Below are positions 33,200 through 40,028 of a stretch of DNA of 47,538 nt, piece after piece; position 1 is the stretch's first letter, and each line of letters opens with the position of its first letter. The notes beneath the pieces were generated by a model. The model was given only the letters and a program-made list of their open reading frames with translations. It ran no database searches and was not told the DNA's origin. A program made the translations under genes and the position numbers. Origin of the DNA: a virus; the IMG/VR virus record IMGVR_UViG_3300038548_000363, positions 1 to 47,538 of that record. One strand, 5' to 3'.

Positions 33200-33290
33200 G
33201 ATCCACTGGTGATGGTGCCGGGGAACCTCCGTTCCTATTCCCATATGTCCGGTAACCCCCCGGCACCCCGCCACTGGACGAGAGAGGAAC
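33200..33290 (+). repeat. Leader module 15 (long hairpin)
   Basis: GGTGCCGGGG (33214-33223) pairs with CCCCGGCACC (33258-33267) over a 34-base loop, and is followed by GGACGAGAGAGG before the ATG at 33291. The segment 33164-33199 upstream is short and shows nothing definite. Confidence 0.55.
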
Positions 33291-33512
33291 ATGGCCGACG
33301 ACTCCGCAATCGTACGCATCGAACAGATCACCGGCGAGGCACTCGATCTCGCTGCGCTGCTCGACACCGAGATCGCACGCATCGACAACCCCGAGGCGTG
33401 GCGACTCGCACTCGGATTCGTCCACGGCGTTGAGTCCCGACTGTGGCGCATGGAGCGTGACATGCTCCGCGCCGCTCGCGACCAAGCCGACAAACATCGA
33501 GGGAGCAAATGA
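33291..33512 (+). CDS. Helical small protein, 73 aa
   Basis: Starts MADDSAIVRIEQITGEALDLAALLDTEIAR; helical with coiled-coil tendency, basic tail (DKHRGSK). First gene of a 15-gene overlapping chain that runs to 38702. The next ATG overlaps its stop (ATGA). Unknown function. Confidence 0.6.
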   Translation: MADDSAIVRIEQITGEALDLAALLDTEIARIDNPEAWRLALGFVHGVESRLWRMERDMLRAARDQADKHRGSK

Positions 33513-34243
33513 AAGCAGCCAACTATTTCGCGGTGGTCCCTCAGTGGATCATCCTCAACACCGACCTCTCCGATGGGGCAGTCCGGCTCTACGCCCTACT
33601 CCGACGCTACGCCGACAAGAGTGGCGAGGCCTGGCCCCGAGTTACCACCCTCGCTGACCAGCTGGCGAAGGGGCAGCGCACCATCCAACGCCACCTCCAA
33701 GAGCTTGAAACAGTCGGTGCCCTACGGATCAAGGCGTACCACCACGACGACGGGAGACAAGGAGCCAACCGCTACATCGTTGTCTCTGAAAACCCGTCAC
33801 TCCTGGCATGGGGGGGTGCCGAGGATGACACGGACGACCACGCCACTGGTGACACCCATAAGGAGAGCCATAGGAACGAGAGCCAACAAGGTAATCGTGC
33901 CAAGCTGTTCGACGCCATGATGAAGGCCTGGCTCAACCAGACCGACCACTCCAAGCTCACCAAGTCTGAGCGGGGCCGGATCAACGCAGCCATCGGTGAG
34001 TTGGACCGCATCGGGGCCACACCCGACGAGATCATCGACAGGGCCGACGCCTACCGGAGAAGGATGCCGTCCGCGACCATCAGCCCGCAAGCCATTGCGC
34101 GCAACTGGAACGCAATCGCACCCACCACCTTGAAGCACAACCACGCCTGGGACATGATCGACGACCGAGCCGATGGTGTCCTCTACCGCTGCAAGTGCGG
34201 GCTTGAAAGCCTCGTACCGGCAGCCGGAGAAGGAGCAAGATGA
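33509..34243 (+). CDS. Winged-helix replication-initiation candidate
   Basis: 244 aa. Residues about 17-72 form a winged helix: LSDGAVRLYALLRRYADKSG, PRVTTLADQL, TIQRHLQELETVGALRI. This layout is typical of phage and plasmid replication initiators and DnaD-like helicase loaders. A polar linker (about residues 100-130) leads to a helical domain (DAMMKAWLNQTDHSKLTKSERG) and a C-terminal end with a paired Cys (YRCKCGLE). Followed by the RecT-like gene, which supports a DNA replication role. Whether it binds the repeat region at 24273-24636 is a testable guess. Confidence 0.65.
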   Translation: MKAANYFAVVPQWIILNTDLSDGAVRLYALLRRYADKSGEAWPRVTTLADQLAKGQRTIQRHLQELETVGALRIKAYHHDDGRQGANRYIVVSENPSLLAWGGAEDDTDDHATGDTHKESHRNESQQGNRAKLFDAMMKAWLNQTDHSKLTKSERGRINAAIGELDRIGATPDEIIDRADAYRRRMPSATISPQAIARNWNAIAPTTLKHNHAWDMIDDRADGVLYRCKCGLESLVPAAGEGAR

Positions 34244-34470
34244 ACGACTGGCCGCAAGAGATCAGCAGAACCAAGGTCGAAGTGACGTTCTCCCCCACTA
34301 CCACGTTCCAAACGGTGTACCACCCGAAGGAGCGGTCCAGCGTCGTTCGCGAGATCACCGAGACCGGACGGCTGTGGGTTCAATCCTCCCAGGATGGACC
34401 CCGCGACACGGTGATCCCGATGACCCAAGTGATGACCGTGGTGTTTTGGCAGATGGAGGCCGGCACATGA
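34240..34470 (+). CDS. Hypothetical protein, 76 aa
   Basis: Starts MNDWPQEISRTKVEVTFSPTTTFQTVYH; beta-rich, no Cys, ends FWQMEAGT. Coupled to both neighbours by ATGA overlaps, between the winged-helix and RecT-like genes. Family not recognised. Confidence 0.55.
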   Translation: MNDWPQEISRTKVEVTFSPTTTFQTVYHPKERSSVVREITETGRLWVQSSQDGPRDTVIPMTQVMTVVFWQMEAGT

Positions 34471-35597
34471 CCAAGGCAGACCAGCTAGCCAAGGTCGAGG
34501 ACGCAATGGCTGCGGACCCCGACCTCGCCCGGCAAGCCTTCACCTGGAAAACCCTGCTTGCCATCATCGACACCGAGCTGGTGCCGAAGGAATACCGAGG
34601 CAACGTACCCAAGGCGCTCGCTGCGATCCTGGCCGGACGCGAGCGGGGGCTAGGTCCGATGCTCTCGATGCACTACATCGACGTGATCGACGGGCGCGGC
34701 GCACCATCGGGCGAGTACATGGTGGCTCAGATATTCAAGGCGGGCCACATCATCTACGCCTCCGAGCTGACCGACATCAGCTGCACCGCAATGGGGATAC
34801 GCCGTGAGAACGGCGAGGACATCGCCACGATGCAATACACCTTCGACATGACGATGGCCGAGCGCGCCGGGATCAACACCAAGCGCGACGGTGGACTCAA
34901 AGCCAACTGGAAGCACTACCCCGAGGCCATGCTGTACTGGCGGGCCACCAGCCAGCTGGCACGCATGTTCTTTGCCGATGCGATCGCCGGGCTCAGCCAC
35001 ATCGCGATCGAACTCGACCTCGACCGCAACCCCGAGCCGATCCCCGACGAGCATGGGGTGATCGAGGACACTCCCCCATTCGACTCAGAAGGCCGACCGT
35101 TGCCCGAAGGGGAGGTCCTCGACGAGGCCGAGGCCATAGCTGCCGACCTGCGGGAGCAAGGCCATGACGTGAGGGTGGTGACCGGCGACGAGGCGATCGA
35201 GGCCGAGGTCATTGACGAGGCCGTGGTGGTGGATGTCACCGAAGCCATCACCGAGAAGGCCCGCGCGCAGGCGACCTCGCACCTGGAATGGGAGGTCGCG
35301 CTGGACACAAGCGCAAGGGTCAAGTGCAAAAATCTTTGCGAGCGAAAGGACCCCTATTCCTCAGACTCGTACTGCTGTGAAGATGCCCATTTGCGCCGGC
35401 TCTACGGGCTGGCGACGGTCGCGTTCGACATTCCACACGACGACAGCCACGCCGACCTGCTGCACCAGGCGCTCGACAAGCACCAGCCTGGAGCCAGGCA
35501 CGTCGGTGACCTGAACAAGGTGCCGCTCGAGGCGCTCATCAACGCATCCAAGGTGAAGTTCACCGAGATGCTGTACGGAGGAGAACCCGCCGAATGA
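34467..35597 (+). CDS. RecT-like single-strand annealing protein
   Basis: 376 aa; ATG at 34467 overlaps the preceding stop. The N-terminal 190 residues carry RecT-family features: KALAAILAGRERGLGPMLSMHYIDVIDGR, GEYMVAQIFKAGHII, AERAGI, then ANWKHYPEAMLYWRATSQLARMFFADAI. The C-terminal part after an acidic linker has a Cys-rich patch (KCKNLCERKDPYSSDSYCC, about residues 286-308) not usual for RecT, suggesting an added metal-binding module. Anneals complementary ssDNA in recombination-dependent replication or genome circularisation. Confidence 0.7.
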   Translation: MTKADQLAKVEDAMAADPDLARQAFTWKTLLAIIDTELVPKEYRGNVPKALAAILAGRERGLGPMLSMHYIDVIDGRGAPSGEYMVAQIFKAGHIIYASELTDISCTAMGIRRENGEDIATMQYTFDMTMAERAGINTKRDGGLKANWKHYPEAMLYWRATSQLARMFFADAIAGLSHIAIELDLDRNPEPIPDEHGVIEDTPPFDSEGRPLPEGEVLDEAEAIAADLREQGHDVRVVTGDEAIEAEVIDEAVVVDVTEAITEKARAQATSHLEWEVALDTSARVKCKNLCERKDPYSSDSYCCEDAHLRRLYGLATVAFDIPHDDSHADLLHQALDKHQPGARHVGDLNKVPLEALINASKVKFTEMLYGGEPAE

Positions 35598-35887
35598 TGC
35601 TGGCCATCAACTTCATCACACACACCTGCGTCCACAAGGGGTGCGGGGCTGTGTTCGCGACCACGGTTGAGTTTGACAACACCCGCCATGACGATAAGGC
35701 CTGGTTCTACTGCCCGAACGGGCACAAGCAGGCGTACCTGGGAGAGAACGACGCCGAGAAGTACAAGCGGCGATACGAGACCGAGTACGCCCGGTGCAAG
35801 GAACTGACCTCCAACCTCGTCGGTGCGGAGGGAACGATCCGCGCCTACAAGGGCCACGCCACCCGCCACCGCAAGGCGAGCGTATGA
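35594..35887 (+). CDS. Zinc-ribbon / coiled-coil protein, 97 aa
   Basis: Starts MMLAINFITHTCVHKGCGAVFATT. Ligands C12, C17, C40 and H44 (FYCPNGHKQAY) form a zinc ribbon of a type common in phages, followed by a charged coiled coil (EKYKRRYETEYARCKEL) and basic end. Likely DNA- or protein-binding accessory factor next to the annealing protein. Confidence 0.65.
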   Translation: MMLAINFITHTCVHKGCGAVFATTVEFDNTRHDDKAWFYCPNGHKQAYLGENDAEKYKRRYETEYARCKELTSNLVGAEGTIRAYKGHATRHRKASV

Positions 35888-36135
35888 CTGACACCCAACA
35901 CGAACGCATCCTGGCCATGCTACGCGCCGAACCCGAGGGGGTGTGTGGCGTCACCTTCCTGCAAACGTACATGCCCACCTACAGCCAACGGATCGGTGAG
36001 CTACGCCGGGACAAGGGCTACACCATCATCCCGATCGAATGCCCCTACTCCTGGCACACTCACAACGGCAACATCGGCACCTACCAGCTGATCGAAGGCA
36101 TCCACTCCGAGCAACTGAGCATGACCGATGCCTGA
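35884..36135 (+). CDS. Small helix-turn-helix protein, 83 aa
   Basis: Starts MTDTQHERILAMLRAEPEGVCGVTFLQTYMPTYSQRIGELRRDKGYTI. This resembles phage helix-turn-helix or winged-helix proteins that end in a Q-R-I-x-E-L-R-x-x-G-Y motif. It may regulate genes or help load replication factors. Overlaps the next gene by eight bases. Confidence 0.65.
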   Translation: MTDTQHERILAMLRAEPEGVCGVTFLQTYMPTYSQRIGELRRDKGYTIIPIECPYSWHTHNGNIGTYQLIEGIHSEQLSMTDA

Positions 36136-36367
36136 GAATCCATACGGTTACGCGGTCATGTACCTCAACGGCGATGACATGGGTGAGTACCTCGGCTACT
36201 TCCAAGACAGCCTGGACACCGCCAAGTCGGTAGCCGACGAGCTGCACGTCGCAAACGCCGACGCAGCGTCCGCTGCCGGTGTCGGTGCGACCCCAATCGG
36301 TATCTACAAGCTGGTGCTGGTCGAGACCATCGAGGCTCCAGTCGAGGAGGATGATGACGATGCCTAG
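36128..36367 (+). CDS. Hypothetical protein, 79 aa
   Basis: Starts MPENPYGYAVMYLNGDDMGEYLG; Ala-rich middle helix, acidic tail ending DDDDA. Starts within the previous gene. No recognised family. Confidence 0.55.
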   Translation: MPENPYGYAVMYLNGDDMGEYLGYFQDSLDTAKSVADELHVANADAASAAGVGATPIGIYKLVLVETIEAPVEEDDDDA

Positions 36368-36650
36368 ATTGCTCGGCCCTAGCGGCAAGCCCCAGGTGTA
36401 CCTCCATATCCACGGCCCATTCTGGACACGCACCCAACAAGGCAGCGTGGTGCCCTGCGGCATAGCCGACGCCGAGTGGACGACGTTCGGATTCAGCATC
36501 GACAACGACTTCCGAGGCATGGAGTTCGACAACGCGGTGTCGATGCAGGGCGGGCACTCCCTCCCACCACCCGAGGTGGTCAAGGCAGCCGAGGGCATGT
36601 TGGTCAATCCGCCTGAGCCTGAGCCGGAGCCTGATGATGAGCAAGCGTAA
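36360..36650 (+). CDS. Hypothetical protein, 96 aa
   Basis: ATG at 36360 is nine bases after GAGGAGG; in-frame Met codons at 36351 and 36354 lie too close to it. Starts MPRLLGPSGKPQVYLHIHG; beta-rich with a Pro/Glu-rich tail (PEPEPEPDDEQA). Eight-base overlap with the preceding gene. Unknown. Confidence 0.55.
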   Translation: MPRLLGPSGKPQVYLHIHGPFWTRTQQGSVVPCGIADAEWTTFGFSIDNDFRGMEFDNAVSMQGGHSLPPPEVVKAAEGMLVNPPEPEPEPDDEQA

Positions 36651-36825
36651 GAACCCCGAGGACAACATCGGCAAGGGCAAGCTCAAGTGCCAGATTTGTG
36701 GTCGCCCGACAAGGGACCACCCAATAGGACGATGCGCCGAAGCCGACAGCGATCCCGACCTGTTCAAAGGCCCAGCCACCACCCGAGGACGAAGGAGCAA
36801 GAATGACATACCGATCCGACGATGA
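36637..36825 (+). CDS. Small basic Cys-containing protein, 62 aa
   Basis: Starts MSKRKNPEDNIGKGKLKCQICG, with an extra Met codon three bases upstream. C-x-x-C plus a later H and C (GRCAEA) may bind zinc; the C-terminus is basic (RGRRSKNDIPIRR). It overlaps both neighbours. Function unknown. Confidence 0.55.
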   Translation: MSKRKNPEDNIGKGKLKCQICGRPTRDHPIGRCAEADSDPDLFKGPATTRGRRSKNDIPIRR

Positions 36826-37090
36826 CTTCGAGGCGCACCTTGGAATCGCCCATGAGCGATTCCTAACCCACCTCGAGGCAGCCGTCAACGAGGCCAACGC
36901 TGCGCTGGGTTGGCTGCGAGCCTGGCCCAACAAGATCACCAACGCCGAGGAGGAACTGGAGTCGATTATCAACGTGCTGCGAGTGGCGTTGCGCCGAGCC
37001 GTGCCTGTGGGTGAGCCCGGCCCCATTCCAGGGCCGCTCCAAGAGCCGCCACTGGTTTCTTTCGATGAGAAGGGTGACGTGCGAACATGA
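36803..37090 (+). CDS. Helical hypothetical protein, 95 aa
   Basis: Starts MTYRSDDDFEAHLGIAHERFLTHLEAAVNEANAALGWLRAW; long helices then a Pro-rich tail (GPIPGPLQEPP). Preceded by AGGAGCAAGA. Overlaps the previous gene by 23 bases. Unknown. Confidence 0.55.
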   Translation: MTYRSDDDFEAHLGIAHERFLTHLEAAVNEANAALGWLRAWPNKITNAEEELESIINVLRVALRRAVPVGEPGPIPGPLQEPPLVSFDEKGDVRT

Positions 37091-37209
37091 TCGAAGCCAA
37101 CCAAGAGGCCTTGGTCCTCGTCACCATGTTCGCTGGTGCCGGGATCGCAGTCATGTGGATCATCAAGATGGCAGCCGAGGACTATCGCAACTGGAGGAGG
37201 AAACGATGA
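37087..37209 (+). CDS. Single-pass membrane protein, 40 aa
   Basis: ATGA overlap at the start, ATGA at the end. Starts MIEANQEALVLVTMFAGAGIAVMW; residues about 9-27 are a transmembrane helix, then a basic tail (YRNWRRKR). Inner-membrane, C-terminus inside by charge. Unknown role. Confidence 0.55.
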   Translation: MIEANQEALVLVTMFAGAGIAVMWIIKMAAEDYRNWRRKR

Positions 37210-37439
37210 GCGACCGAGACTACAGCGAGGAGGCTGTGCCCGAGTACCTGGGGTTCAGCGAGACACTGGCCTGCGGCCACACCGTCGAGGCGTCGGAGGA
37301 TTCCGGTGGCTTCGATGAGGAGCCGCGGGTCACCGAGAGGATGGTGCGCGACCTGCTCGCTTTCAAGATCAGGGTTCACAACTGCGAACTGACCGAGAAC
37401 CGTAGGCGGGTGCGGAACGCCATCGCCGGGCCGTTCTGA
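37206..37439 (+). CDS. Hypothetical protein, 77 aa
   Basis: Starts MSDRDYSEEAVPEYLGFSETLACGHTVEA. C-G-H near residue 23 and a later C in HNCELTENRRRVRN; acidic first half, basic end. Its ATG overlaps the preceding stop and a TGATG links it to the next gene. Unknown. Confidence 0.55.
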   Translation: MSDRDYSEEAVPEYLGFSETLACGHTVEASEDSGGFDEEPRVTERMVRDLLAFKIRVHNCELTENRRRVRNAIAGPF

Positions 37440-37807
37440 TGAGCGTCATCACCTTCGTCCAGGGCGTGCTGCTCGCAGCCATCATCGCCACCTGGATGTG
37501 GACCTGGTGGTGGAACCGCTACGTCGTGACCGACGAGCCGGAGCCGGACTACACCGCTGCCATGCGTGTGTTCACCCTCATGCTCCAAGAGTCAACCGTG
37601 CCCCTGTTCGCTCGCCGTCAACAGATTGTCAGAGCGGTGATCGACGTAGGCAACGGCACACTTGGCCGCGAGCTCACCATCAGCGAGATCAACAGACTCA
37701 CTAGCGTCTACCAGAAGGATGAAGCGATCCGACTCGCCAAGAACAAGACCATCAGCAAACGAACCCTGATGGAGCTACTGCTACCCCCCTGGAAGGAGCA
37801 ACAATGA
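37439..37807 (+). CDS. Membrane-anchored protein, 122 aa
   Basis: Starts MSVITFVQGVLLAAIIATWMWTWWWNRYV: one transmembrane anchor (about residues 3-24) with a Trp-rich end. The soluble remainder is helical (EINRLTSVYQKDEAIRLAKNKTISKRTLMELL), basic near the C-terminus and probably cytoplasmic or peripheral. Coupled to the next, secreted-type gene by ATGA. Confidence 0.6.
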   Translation: MSVITFVQGVLLAAIIATWMWTWWWNRYVVTDEPEPDYTAAMRVFTLMLQESTVPLFARRQQIVRAVIDVGNGTLGRELTISEINRLTSVYQKDEAIRLAKNKTISKRTLMELLLPPWKEQQ

Positions 37808-38514
37808 GCCAAGGACGACGACTCTACCTACTGATCCTGCTACTCGTCACCGGCGTGGTGATCGGGATGCTTCTGCTCCTGATCGTCACCGACGACGCCG
37901 AGGCTGAGGCGCAGAGTGGAGTGGACATACCACTCGACCGGGTACACCGGGGCGACGACGGCGAACGGTTCCTCGAGGCCGAGGTTGCAGCGACCAACGA
38001 GATCGGCTGGACCTGCGGTGCCATCCTGACACGGCACAACAACAGCTCGATCCACGCGGAGGATGGGCACGCCGACCACGGCACCAACCTCATCATCGAG
38101 AGCGGAGCCAACAGCGTGGTGTTCACCAACATCGAGAGCGTGGCCTTCGAGGAAGCGATCTTGGCCTTCGTCATCGACGGTGACATCAAGGTGTACACGC
38201 AGATCGGGGAGGACGGCGTGTCCTCGATGGGATTCCGATTGGAGTTTGAATGCAACCCCCCCACTACCACCACATCACCACCGGAGAGGTCCACAACGAC
38301 AACGACGGTCCCTGTGTCAGATACCACGGTGCCCCCTGCTACGACGACCACCGAACCACCACCGATCAACGGCGTGGACACTGGTGGCGGAGCCTTGGAG
38401 CATCTCGTCACCAGCGACCCAACACCCAGCAGCGGCAGTAACGGACTCATACTTGCCGGACTGCTCGCGATGCTCGGTGCCGGCCTATTCATTGGCTGGA
38501 GACAGCTACATTGA
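37804..38514 (+). CDS. Phage-encoded surface protein with Thr/Pro stalk
   Basis: 236 aa. N-terminal signal or anchor (residues about 6-29, LYLLILLLVTGVVIGMLLLLIV); a beta-rich ectodomain to about residue 150 with two Cys (WTCGAIL and FECN) that may form a disulfide; a Thr/Pro/Ser-rich stalk at about 153-190; a Gly/Ser segment; then a C-terminal transmembrane helix (NGLILAGLLAMLGAGLFIGW) and a short tail. The layout resembles actinobacterial wall or membrane surface proteins, but without an LPxTG box. Expressed with small membrane proteins; may alter the host surface, for example to exclude superinfecting phage. Confidence 0.65.
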   Translation: MSQGRRLYLLILLLVTGVVIGMLLLLIVTDDAEAEAQSGVDIPLDRVHRGDDGERFLEAEVAATNEIGWTCGAILTRHNNSSIHAEDGHADHGTNLIIESGANSVVFTNIESVAFEEAILAFVIDGDIKVYTQIGEDGVSSMGFRLEFECNPPTTTTSPPERSTTTTTVPVSDTTVPPATTTTEPPPINGVDTGGGALEHLVTSDPTPSSGSNGLILAGLLAMLGAGLFIGWRQLH

Positions 38515-38702
38515 CCGAGGTTTGGGGTCCGTTGCTCCTAGCCCTGCGAATCTTCGTGATCCTGTCGGTGTTCACCTTCATCGGCGTTGCTCTCGCAGCG
38601 GTGTACGCCTGGTGGAACGGGGCCGATCCCTGGGCGGCATGGACGTTCGCATTCTGGATGGTCCTGCTCGCCGGGGCCATCTGGTATTGGTTTGTCAGCT
38701 AG
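38511..38702 (+). CDS. Two-pass membrane protein, 63 aa
   Basis: TTG start overlapping the preceding stop (TTGA). Starts MTEVWGPLLLALRIFVILSVF; two hydrophobic helices (about 7-32 and 42-62), with little outside them. Last plus-strand gene; its stop overlaps the stop of the minus-strand basic peptide. May partner the surface protein or act as a small holin-like protein; not established. Confidence 0.6.
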   Translation: MTEVWGPLLLALRIFVILSVFTFIGVALAAVYAWWNGADPWAAWTFAFWMVLLAGAIWYWFVS

Positions 38703-38797
38703 CGACGGCGACGAGGAGCCTTGCGTTTGCGTCGCGTGTTGCGCGCCCTGCCACTCAGCGCCTTCGGTTTCTTTTTGTACCCTTTGCCTGGCGGCAT
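38699..38797 (-). CDS. Very basic peptide, 32 aa
   Basis: Minus-strand frame starting ATG at 38797 (or 38800) directly after AGGAGG (38803-38808), ending TAG at 38699-38701. It reads MPPGKGYKKKPKALSGRAR... and ends in a run of Arg, with about half its residues Lys or Arg. A strong ribosome site and protamine-like composition support reality. It lies at the tail of the late operon after the holin, and could bind DNA or RNA or be a virion-associated cationic peptide. It is too short for a firm call. Confidence 0.5.
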   Translation of the reverse strand: MPPGKGYKKKPKALSGRARNTRRKRKAPRRRR

Positions 38798-38871
38798 CAT
38801 GCCTCCTCACTGTCTCGTCCAAAACCACCACCTGATCCACTCCCAATAGGAGCGGAGCCGATCTAAGAAAG

Positions 38872-39096
38872 CTATCCGCCGTTCTGCTTGGCGTTGATAC
38901 CGAGCACAGCACCGAAGGCGGTCAGGCTGGCGAGAATTGCGACAAGCCAGGCGACAAGTTCGATGTCGCTGAACGCAGCACCTTCACCGATCTGAACTAA
39001 CACGGCGATGATCGAGCCGAGACCAGCGACCGCTCCTGCGAACAGGCCAGCGAGTGCTTTACCGATATATCCGATGATGGTTTGCCATACGGCCAT
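38872..39096 (-). CDS. Holin candidate
   Basis: 74 aa, starting MAVWQTIIGYIGKALAGLFAG after AGGAGGC. Two hydrophobic segments (about residues 6-34 and 46-67) and a short polar C-terminus (NAKQNGG). It follows the endolysin gene by eight bases. Size, topology and position fit a class II-type holin releasing the amidase. The weak point is that small phage membrane proteins are common, so this is inferred mainly from neighbours. Confidence 0.65.
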   Translation of the reverse strand: MAVWQTIIGYIGKALAGLFAGAVAGLGSIIAVLVQIGEGAAFSDIELVAWLVAILASLTAFGAVLGINAKQNGG

Positions 39097-39104
39097 GATG
39101 CCTC

Positions 39105-40028
39105 CTAAGTCTTTCCGGTTCGAGTGGCAGCTATGGGGTGGTCATGCGGGTGGGCATGAGGACCGCCGCCATCGACGGGCAATTCTCTGAGAAGTTTGTT
39201 GTGGGTGATGCCGTCGCAGACACCCTTGATGTTGTCCTTGGTGCCGACGAGCTGTGTGGCTGCCTGATACCGGCCGACCCAATCCTGGGTCTCGCCGCCA
39301 TAGTCGCCGTCATCCTTGAATCTTGGGAGGGCGCTGGAGTTCCATGCGATGAGAGCTTGCTGCATCTCCTCGACGGCATCGCCTTTGTCGCCTCGTCTGA
39401 GTGCCATATCGTCCTCCAGTGTAGGGGGCGGGGGTGGTGCTGCTGGGTCTTGTGCAAGGTGAGCGATACGGTCGAGGTTGAGCACGCCTGTATCCCAATG
39501 GGTCTGGCCGGTCACCGCACCGTGAGCAGAGATGCCATCGAAGTCAAGCCACGCCTGGCGAGGGAGCCGCCACGCTGAGCCTGACCCGGCTCTCCACCCA
39601 CCGGGGGGAGTGGAGGTGACGTGATCCAAACGGATGCCCCTCTCCTCCGATGCCCAGGCAGCGAACGCGGCGAGGTCTTGGTAGTGGTGATCCTCAAAGT
39701 CACCGACCCATATCCGGCTAGAGCGATCGACTTTGCTCCGATCGGAGTAGGCGATGATCTCTACCTGGATCGACTTCTCGTTTGCCGCCGTCCCGGTGCG
39801 CCTCGAGGACTTCATCGTTCCGACGTACCTGGTGAGGGCAGCCCCATGCCAGCGCCACTCACGCGTGGTCGCTTTGTACGAGTAGTGGGGAGCGACCAGA
39901 CCAAAGTTGTAGCCCGGCCAGCTGCCTGTCTCGGTGGTGTGGTACACCAGGGCGAGGGGGAGGCCACCCTTGGGGAGAGGCCCGTAGGTTCTCGCGGTCG
40001 GGCTACCCCGTTTGGCTGGCGGGAACAT
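39105..40028 (-). CDS. Endolysin: N-acetylmuramoyl-L-alanine amidase with peptidoglycan-binding domain
   Basis: 307 aa. Residues about 20-190 are an amidase_2 (T7 lysozyme-like) domain; likely zinc ligands are H30 (LVYHTTE), H169 (ISAHGAV) and D179 (HWDTG). Residues about 206-284 form a PG_binding_1-like domain (LRRGDKGDAVEEMQQAL ... DGDYGGETQDWVGRYQ). A Pro-rich linker separates them and the C-terminus is His-rich (PHAHPHDHP). No signal peptide, so release needs the holin. Start overlaps the fibre stop (TGATG). Cleaves the amide between MurNAc and L-Ala at lysis. Confidence 0.85.
   Translation of the reverse strand: MFPPAKRGSPTARTYGPLPKGGLPLALVYHTTETGSWPGYNFGLVAPHYSYKATTREWRWHGAALTRYVGTMKSSRRTGTAANEKSIQVEIIAYSDRSKVDRSSRIWVGDFEDHHYQDLAAFAAWASEERGIRLDHVTSTPPGGWRAGSGSAWRLPRQAWLDFDGISAHGAVTGQTHWDTGVLNLDRIAHLAQDPAAPPPPPTLEDDMALRRGDKGDAVEEMQQALIAWNSSALPRFKDDGDYGGETQDWVGRYQAATQLVGTKDNIKGVCDGITHNKLLRELPVDGGGPHAHPHDHPIAATRTGKT

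Noticed and set aside
37804-38514. LPxTG sortase-anchored protein
   Set aside because: The layout is similar, but no LPxTG-like motif precedes the C-terminal membrane helix and the tail lacks a strong basic end.
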